From the NCBI GenBank assembly GCA_019155185.1, contig CM032809.1, forward strand, positions 7,336,621 to 7,400,620: a DNA stretch of 64,000 bases, read 5' to 3'. Source of the stretch: Beaufortia kweichowensis. Its lineage: Eukaryota > Chordata > Actinopteri > Cypriniformes > Gastromyzontidae. The notes below the pieces were generated by a model. The model was given only the letters and a program-made list of their open reading frames with translations, searched no databases and was not told the origin of the DNA. Shown here one piece after another: positions 63,149-64,000 of this stretch; the first letter of the stretch is position 1; each line of letters starts with the position of its first letter. A program made the translations under genes and the position numbers.

Positions 63149-64000
63149 GTAAGAACCCTAATACGTTTTAAGGTTGATGGCGATCGGGGCCTGTAGCTTG
63201 TTATGCCTGACACGATGTTTATAAACTGTGCGAAAGATCTGTGTGAGAAAACTGAAGTGTGTGTGTGTGAAGCATTTTATTTGTTTCAGAGTCCAGATTG
63301 TGTGCGTTTCAGAAGAGATTTGTGCGTGCATTGGTGTGAGGACTGTCTGTGTGATTCGTGTGGTCTGCACTGATGCGTGATGGGTTGTCTAAAACTGGCC
63401 TCTGATGCCAAGAGCAATGCGGCCTTTGAAGCCGTGTGTGTGTGTGTGCAACGGTTCTTTACAGCATATTCATCAGAGCAAATATCATTTTAATGTATGA
63501 TTTTTATTAAATTTGTCAAATTTAGCTTCACCAAACAAAAGAAAAGCTGATAAATTAATACAAATAATGATGTTTTCGATAACACGACCTTCTGCAATCG
63601 TCCGTTGTTACCTCAAGATTCATTCAAATTAAAGTAAATATTATACACATTGCGTCCACTTTTGTAAAATTTGTGCCGCACAGAAAGAAGGATTGCGAGA
63701 AGTGCTGGAGATGGTGACTGCATTTCTGTTGCATGTTTTGAAATCTCTCCCTCTCTCTGTTCCCTCCCTCCCGCTCTCTCACGTTGAGGCCATGTGCAGG
63801 CGACGCGTCACGTGCTGCTGCAGAGAGCAATGAGAGAGAGAGAACGGACTGAGGAGAAGGAGGGGCGAGAGAGAAGAATAGAAAGAGATAAAGATAGAAA
63901 TAATAATGAAGTTTTATCTTTTCCTGGTATCCGTCTTTTGGTCATAATATCTTGGAAAACAAGTTTTTGTGATTGACCTCGACCAATTGATATCTCAAGA
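63149..64000 (+). other. dbp: dbp intron 2 (start), with E-box pair
   Basis: Intronic sequence with a TG repeat near 63437 and GA-rich runs at 63830-63900. A canonical E-box CACGTG lies at 63809-63814, with an E'-like CATGTG at 63791-63796, 12 bp away. The intron continues past the window edge. Confidence 0.6.

Overview
The window is a piece of nuclear chromosome from a teleost fish, most likely a cypriniform (carp, zebrafish or loach group). Genes are split into many short exons with GT-AG introns, and intergenic DNA is AT-rich with long TA microsatellites. The interspersed repeats look cyprinid: palindromic Angel-like MITEs, short TIR elements and tRNA/L2-tailed SINEs. The host order is inferred from these repeat types recalled from memory, not from a search.

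Nine protein genes can be read exon by exon. From left to right: the 3' part of gsg1l2 (+, claudin-like AMPA-receptor auxiliary family); a recoverin gene (-, photoreceptor calcium sensor); a tmem238-family gene (-) set head to head with ccdc106 (+); u2af2 (+, large subunit of the U2 snRNP auxiliary factor); cnot3 (+, CCR4-NOT subunit); shisa7 (+, GABA-A/AMPA receptor auxiliary protein); znf865 (+, poly-zinc-finger protein on one very long coding exon); and the 5' half of dbp (+, clock-output PAR-bZIP factor), whose bZIP exon lies beyond the right edge. gsg1l2 and rcvrn have human counterparts on 17p13. tmem238, ccdc106, u2af2, cnot3, shisa7, znf865 and dbp have counterparts on 19q13. The window therefore shows an association of two human synteny blocks. 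These genes do not form one pathway; they are neighbours by synteny.

The spaces between genes hold UTR exons, promoters and repeats. 33-38.9 kb is the upstream/5' UTR region of shisa7, with a near-perfect RFX X-box. 47.4-51.4 kb is the promoter, 5' UTR and first intron of znf865, with a four-copy tandem array that was later split by a MITE. 58-60.7 kb is the dbp upstream region. It contains a decayed partial copy of dbp's own first coding exon and a duplicated RORE+CCAAT module.

The observations most worth checking are: a one-base deletion that breaks the cnot3 reading frame in exon 8; the relic dbp exon; the paired RORE/CCAAT module plus an intron-2 E-box pair at dbp; candidate in-frame cassette exons in u2af2 and shisa7; and the nested tandem array in the znf865 intron. 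I saw no virus-derived gene, CRISPR array, operon or previously unknown multi-gene system.
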